Origin: Lacrimispora sphenoides
GTDB lineage: Bacteria > Bacillota > Clostridia > Lachnospirales > Lachnospiraceae
Reading direction: 5' to 3'
NCBI RefSeq assembly: GCF_900105215.1
Contig: NZ_FOIP01000001.1
Span: forward strand, 1,572,001 to 1,636,000
DNA: 64,000 bases
Shown: piece by piece, positions 61,114 to 64,000 of the stretch
Layout of the letters: the number at the start of each line of letters is the position of its first letter
How positions within the stretch are numbered: the first letter of the stretch is position 1
The notes under the pieces: generated by a model
Databases searched by the model: none
What the model saw: the letters and a program-made list of their open reading frames with translations, nothing else
Told to the model about the DNA's origin: nothing
Position numbers and translations under genes: made by a program

Positions 61114-62784
61114 ATGAAAAAAATTTTGGATAACAATTATTTTGATTTAATTATGACTAACCCAGTGGTTTTATTTCCCAGTGATGATTACATTACTTAT
61201 TTAAACAACCGGCATTCCTTACTGCATATTCCGACGGAAGATATAGATATATGTGATTTGTCAGATTTCCCCGCACACACCTTTCCGTCACTATATACCC
61301 TCAATTCTACAGTCAGTCTTGAACGAAGTGGTATTGGAGAGATACAGCGGATTCCGGCCTTAGCTCTGTTCGGTCAGGGCGTAATTGTAGTTGTCATTGA
61401 TACTGGTATTGATTACCAGCATCCCGCTTTCCGCAACAGCGATGGCTCAACCCGTATCCTTACCATATGGGATCAGACTCAGCAAGAGGGCACTCCTCCA
61501 GAGACCTTTACCTTTGGTACGGAATACAGCCGGGAGACAATCAATACCGCGTTAAACTCTGAAGACCCCTTGTCCATTGTACCATCAACAGACACCAACG
61601 GACACGGAACGGCCATTGCAAGCGTTATTGCCGGTACTCCCAATGCACTGGAAGCCTTTAGCGGTGTAGTCCCACAATCTGATCTGGTGATCGTAAAACT
61701 GAAGGAAGCAAAACAGAATCTAAAGAGCTTTTATTTTGTACCAGAAGATGATTTATGTTTTCAAGAATCTGATCTTATGCTTGGTTTTCGTTATTCCCTT
61801 ACCATTCAGGAAAGGTTTAACCGCCCTGTAGTCACCTGCTTCGCCGTTGGGAGTAACCAGGGAGGTCATGATGGGAATGGCGCCCTAAGCGGTTACTTAA
61901 ATGACCTGGTATTGCAGACCGGTATCGGCATATCCGTTTCTGCCGGTAACGAGGGAAACGGCCGCAGGCATTATTATAACTTCACCCCGCTAGAACCTTT
62001 TTACAATGACTTCGAGTTAAGAATAGGGGAAGATGATAAAACATTTGCTATGGAAATCTGGTCACATTCTCTAGGAAGGGTTTCCATTGACATATCCTCA
62101 CCAAACAGGGAATCAACACAACAGATTTATCCTACGATCGGCGGTTGCAGAATATTCAACTTTGTATTCTCCCCAACTACCCTTTATGTCAATAATTATG
62201 TTTTTGAAGAGGAAACCGGAGATCAGATGATCCTGGTACGCTTTCAGAACACGGTTCCCGGAATCTGGCGTATACGGATCAGAAGCGTTGAAAATGAGCC
62301 CTTGTCTTTTCATTCATGGCTTCCTTCGCACGGTCTCATATCTGACCAGACCTATTTCCTTAATTACTCACCGGATACTACGATCACTTCACCTGGAAAC
62401 GGCAATCGCCAGCTGACTGTGACTGCCTATAATCAAATGAATAACTCAATTCTTGGTGAATCAAGCAGGGGTTATACAAGAACGGGCTTTATCAAGCCGG
62501 ATATTGCGGCTCCCGGTTATCAGCTTACTTGTGCGGTCCCCGGAGGCGGGTACGGTTCTGTGACCGGAACAGGAGCTGCCGCCGCCCATACAGCCGGAAT
62601 TATTTCCATGGTCTTTGAGTGGACCATTGTGAGGGGGAATTACAGCACAATGAACGGAATTTCTGTTGACCGGTTGATGGTAAGAGGGGCGACGCGGTCC
62701 AGCTCATACACCTATCCCAATAACATATGGGGGTACGGCCAGGTGAATGTGGTCAATTTATTCAGGCTGCTTACTAACTTTTAA
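61114..62784 (+). CDS. Csp-type subtilisin-like protein lacking the catalytic serine
   Basis: The 556-residue S8-family protein has Asp96 in VVVIDTGIDY, His164 in DTNGHGTAIAS and an oxyanion Asn in SAGNEGNG (about 278). The usual GTSMA block reads GSVTGTGAAAAHTAG, so the catalytic serine position (487) is Gly. A long insertion with a jellyroll-like domain (about 285-425) is typical of Csp proteins. In C. difficile the germination protein CspC is a pseudoprotease with a Gly at this place. Here it stands beside GH18 spore hydrolase genes, so a germination role is plausible. AGGAGA precedes the ATG. Confidence 0.88.
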   Translation: MKKILDNNYFDLIMTNPVVLFPSDDYITYLNNRHSLLHIPTEDIDICDLSDFPAHTFPSLYTLNSTVSLERSGIGEIQRIPALALFGQGVIVVVIDTGIDYQHPAFRNSDGSTRILTIWDQTQQEGTPPETFTFGTEYSRETINTALNSEDPLSIVPSTDTNGHGTAIASVIAGTPNALEAFSGVVPQSDLVIVKLKEAKQNLKSFYFVPEDDLCFQESDLMLGFRYSLTIQERFNRPVVTCFAVGSNQGGHDGNGALSGYLNDLVLQTGIGISVSAGNEGNGRRHYYNFTPLEPFYNDFELRIGEDDKTFAMEIWSHSLGRVSIDISSPNRESTQQIYPTIGGCRIFNFVFSPTTLYVNNYVFEEETGDQMILVRFQNTVPGIWRIRIRSVENEPLSFHSWLPSHGLISDQTYFLNYSPDTTITSPGNGNRQLTVTAYNQMNNSILGESSRGYTRTGFIKPDIAAPGYQLTCAVPGGGYGSVTGTGAAAAHTAGIISMVFEWTIVRGNYSTMNGISVDRLMVRGATRSSSYTYPNNIWGYGQVNVVNLFRLLTNF

Positions 62785-62973
62785 CCTCATCAAGTAAGTC
62801 CCCAATTCAATGCAGGAAAGGCATAAGTGGGGAGTGGGGATTTACCTGCATCAGAAGGGAAAAAAAACCTTCTGACAAGCTGAAATAGCAGCTATGAGGT
62901 TATGCCCGGTGAAGCGGGGCATGCTGTGAGCAAGTAGCGAAGCGGATATGAATATCCGATTAACTAAATTATT

Positions 62974-63062
62974 AAAGCGGGTATCCGGTATTTGATGTGA
63001 CTCCAATGAGTTAGACCTAAAAATCCAACTTATTGGGGTCAGTTCAATTTCCGGCCCGCTTT
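62974..63062. repeat. Long hairpin with IS-end-like inverted repeats, terminator between convergent genes
   Basis: Outer stem: AAAGCGGG (62974-62981) with CCCGCTTT (63055-63062), plus CCGG pairs. Inside lie two 23-bp arms that are inverted copies, 18 of 23 bases matching: TGATGTGACTCCAATGAGTTAGA (62993-63015) against TCCAACTTATTGGGGTCAGTTCA (63024-63046). The arm sequence resembles terminal repeats of IS3-family elements. The stem with its T-tract may also terminate both convergent genes. Confidence 0.6.
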
Positions 63063-63096
63063 TAAAAAGTTCTTTACAAACTGCCTTCATGGATAT

Positions 63097-64000
63097 TTAT
63101 AACTTCTGGATGTAATATTGATTATTAATAATAAGCCACATTCGGGTATCGAATCTCATTATAGTCCAAATAGATATACCTTGAAGATTGTATTCCTCTA
63201 TAAGTCCAGTCCTTGCATTAAAGCTTCTTGCATCTTTAAACCATACTACATGCAGAATCCCATCGCTATCAATATAGTAGAAGTATGATGACTGTGCTAC
63301 TTCATTAAATTGTATTGGGATTTTGTTTTCTGCTGCAATTTGTACCGCACTATTATTAGATATTACAACAGCTTCTGTAGCACCGGGGACATATGGAAGT
63401 GTCCAGTCATAACCCAGAGCGGTGACTCCTAGAAAAATTTTCTCCGGGGGAATGATGCTAACCACATAATCTAACAATTCTCTTAAGATATTAACCGGAA
63501 ATATTGCGCTTGGATAGCTGTAAGACCTTGCCCAGTCATAAGAAGAAAATATAATTCCATCTGCATATTCAGATAATTTTGAATAGTCTAATCTTTCAAA
63601 ATTGACGCCTGGGATATCTACATTCGTTGCCGGTGTAATGGTAACCAGTACCTTATAACCTTCTGAATGAAATATTGCAGAGGCTTTTTTCAAATATGCT
63701 GCAATGCTGTCTATGTTTCCATTGGTTACGTTTTCGGCATATATATTTATACCATAAAAACCTTTCGTTCTTAATATGTAAAGAGCGTTATCAATAAAGC
63801 GATCCTGCACAGTAGGGTTATTTATAATATTATAGGTCACTTCACGGCTGACGATTCCCTCTTCCGTCATAGTGGAAATAAACATCATGGGTGCAACATC
63901 AAATGCTTTAGCTAGCTGTATAATTTCAGTATCGTCGGAATTTGAGATAATTTCTCCTTCACTTGTAGTCCTATAATTGAATATAGTCAGGTAAGTTAAG
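63097..64000 (-). CDS. GH18 family protein (YaaH/SleL type), C-terminal part; runs off the window
   Basis: On the reverse strand the frame stays open to the window edge (first visible residues LTYLTIFNYRTTSEGEIIS), so its N terminus, probably with LysM repeats, is outside. The visible barrel part has KGFYGINIYAENV, with the usual DxxDxDxE place reading N-x-Y-x-E (GINIYAENV). It also has ADGIIFSSYDWARSYSYPSA and LGVTALGYDWTLPY, and ends with WTIMRFDTRMWLIINNQYYI, like SleL. The DxE-type Asp is changed but the Glu remains. It faces the Csp-type gene across a shared hairpin. Confidence 0.82.
   Translation of the reverse strand, partial: LTYLTIFNYRTTSEGEIISNSDDTEIIQLAKAFDVAPMMFISTMTEEGIVSREVTYNIINNPTVQDRFIDNALYILRTKGFYGINIYAENVTNGNIDSIAAYLKKASAIFHSEGYKVLVTITPATNVDIPGVNFERLDYSKLSEYADGIIFSSYDWARSYSYPSAIFPVNILRELLDYVVSIIPPEKIFLGVTALGYDWTLPYVPGATEAVVISNNSAVQIAAENKIPIQFNEVAQSSYFYYIDSDGILHVVWFKDARSFNARTGLIEEYNLQGISIWTIMRFDTRMWLIINNQYYIQKL

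Noticed and set aside
62851..62875. Hairpin TCAGAAGG...CCTTCTGA as terminator of the Csp-type gene
   Set aside because: No T-tract follows on either strand; the loop is an A-run. The hairpin at 62974-63062 is the better candidate.

Overview
The window reads as a Lachnospiraceae (Clostridium cluster XIVa) chromosome, most likely Lacrimispora or a close relative. This is inferred from gene content, clostridial promoters and Shine-Dalgarno sites, the style of the F-type ATP synthase operon and the spore-germination type genes. No rRNA is present and the species cannot be fixed from the sequence alone.

Positions 1 to about 33,250 are the right-hand part of a tailed (siphovirus-type) prophage whose integrase end lies left of the window. 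In order it holds: replication (helicase, primase-helicase, candidate origin), RusA resolvase, two DNA methyltransferases (a Dam broken by an amber codon, and a Dcm with a long overlapping frame), an ArpU/RinA-like late regulator, an AT-rich accessory block (8.0-11.0 kb) marked by two perfect LexA boxes, then terminase, portal, head, connector, tail tube, frameshifted tail chaperones, tape measure, baseplate/fibre, a reversed acyltransferase gene (likely lysogenic conversion), XkdX-like protein, holin and amidase. An AT-rich tail end carries a small protein and a reverse-strand membrane protein.

Positions 33.3-44.2 kb are ordinary chromosome with signs of decay: a Nudix remnant, alpha/beta hydrolases, an SGNH-type lipase, trmB, tRNA-Lys(CTT), a LysE exporter broken by an amber codon beside its divergent LysR regulator, an AAC(3)-type acetyltransferase and a heparinase II/III-like lyase. 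Positions 44.6-51.1 kb are the complete ATP synthase operon atpBEFHAGDC, with promoter and strong terminator. Then come a ZIP metal transporter, a lipoprotein NlpC/P60 hydrolase behind a 52-bp tandem repeat leader, a MATE exporter and a two-component system.

The right end (58.2-64 kb) looks like a spore-cortex/germination neighbourhood. A LysM-GH18 gene (YaaH/SleL type) is cut off exactly where a large serine recombinase begins. Next comes a subtilisin-like Csp-type protein whose catalytic serine is replaced by glycine, and then a second GH18 gene that runs off the window. The best leads are the dual-frame dcm locus, the SOS-box accessory block with an unknown 315-residue protein, the operator-controlled 39-residue membrane peptide, and the recombinase-interrupted GH18 next to a pseudoprotease.
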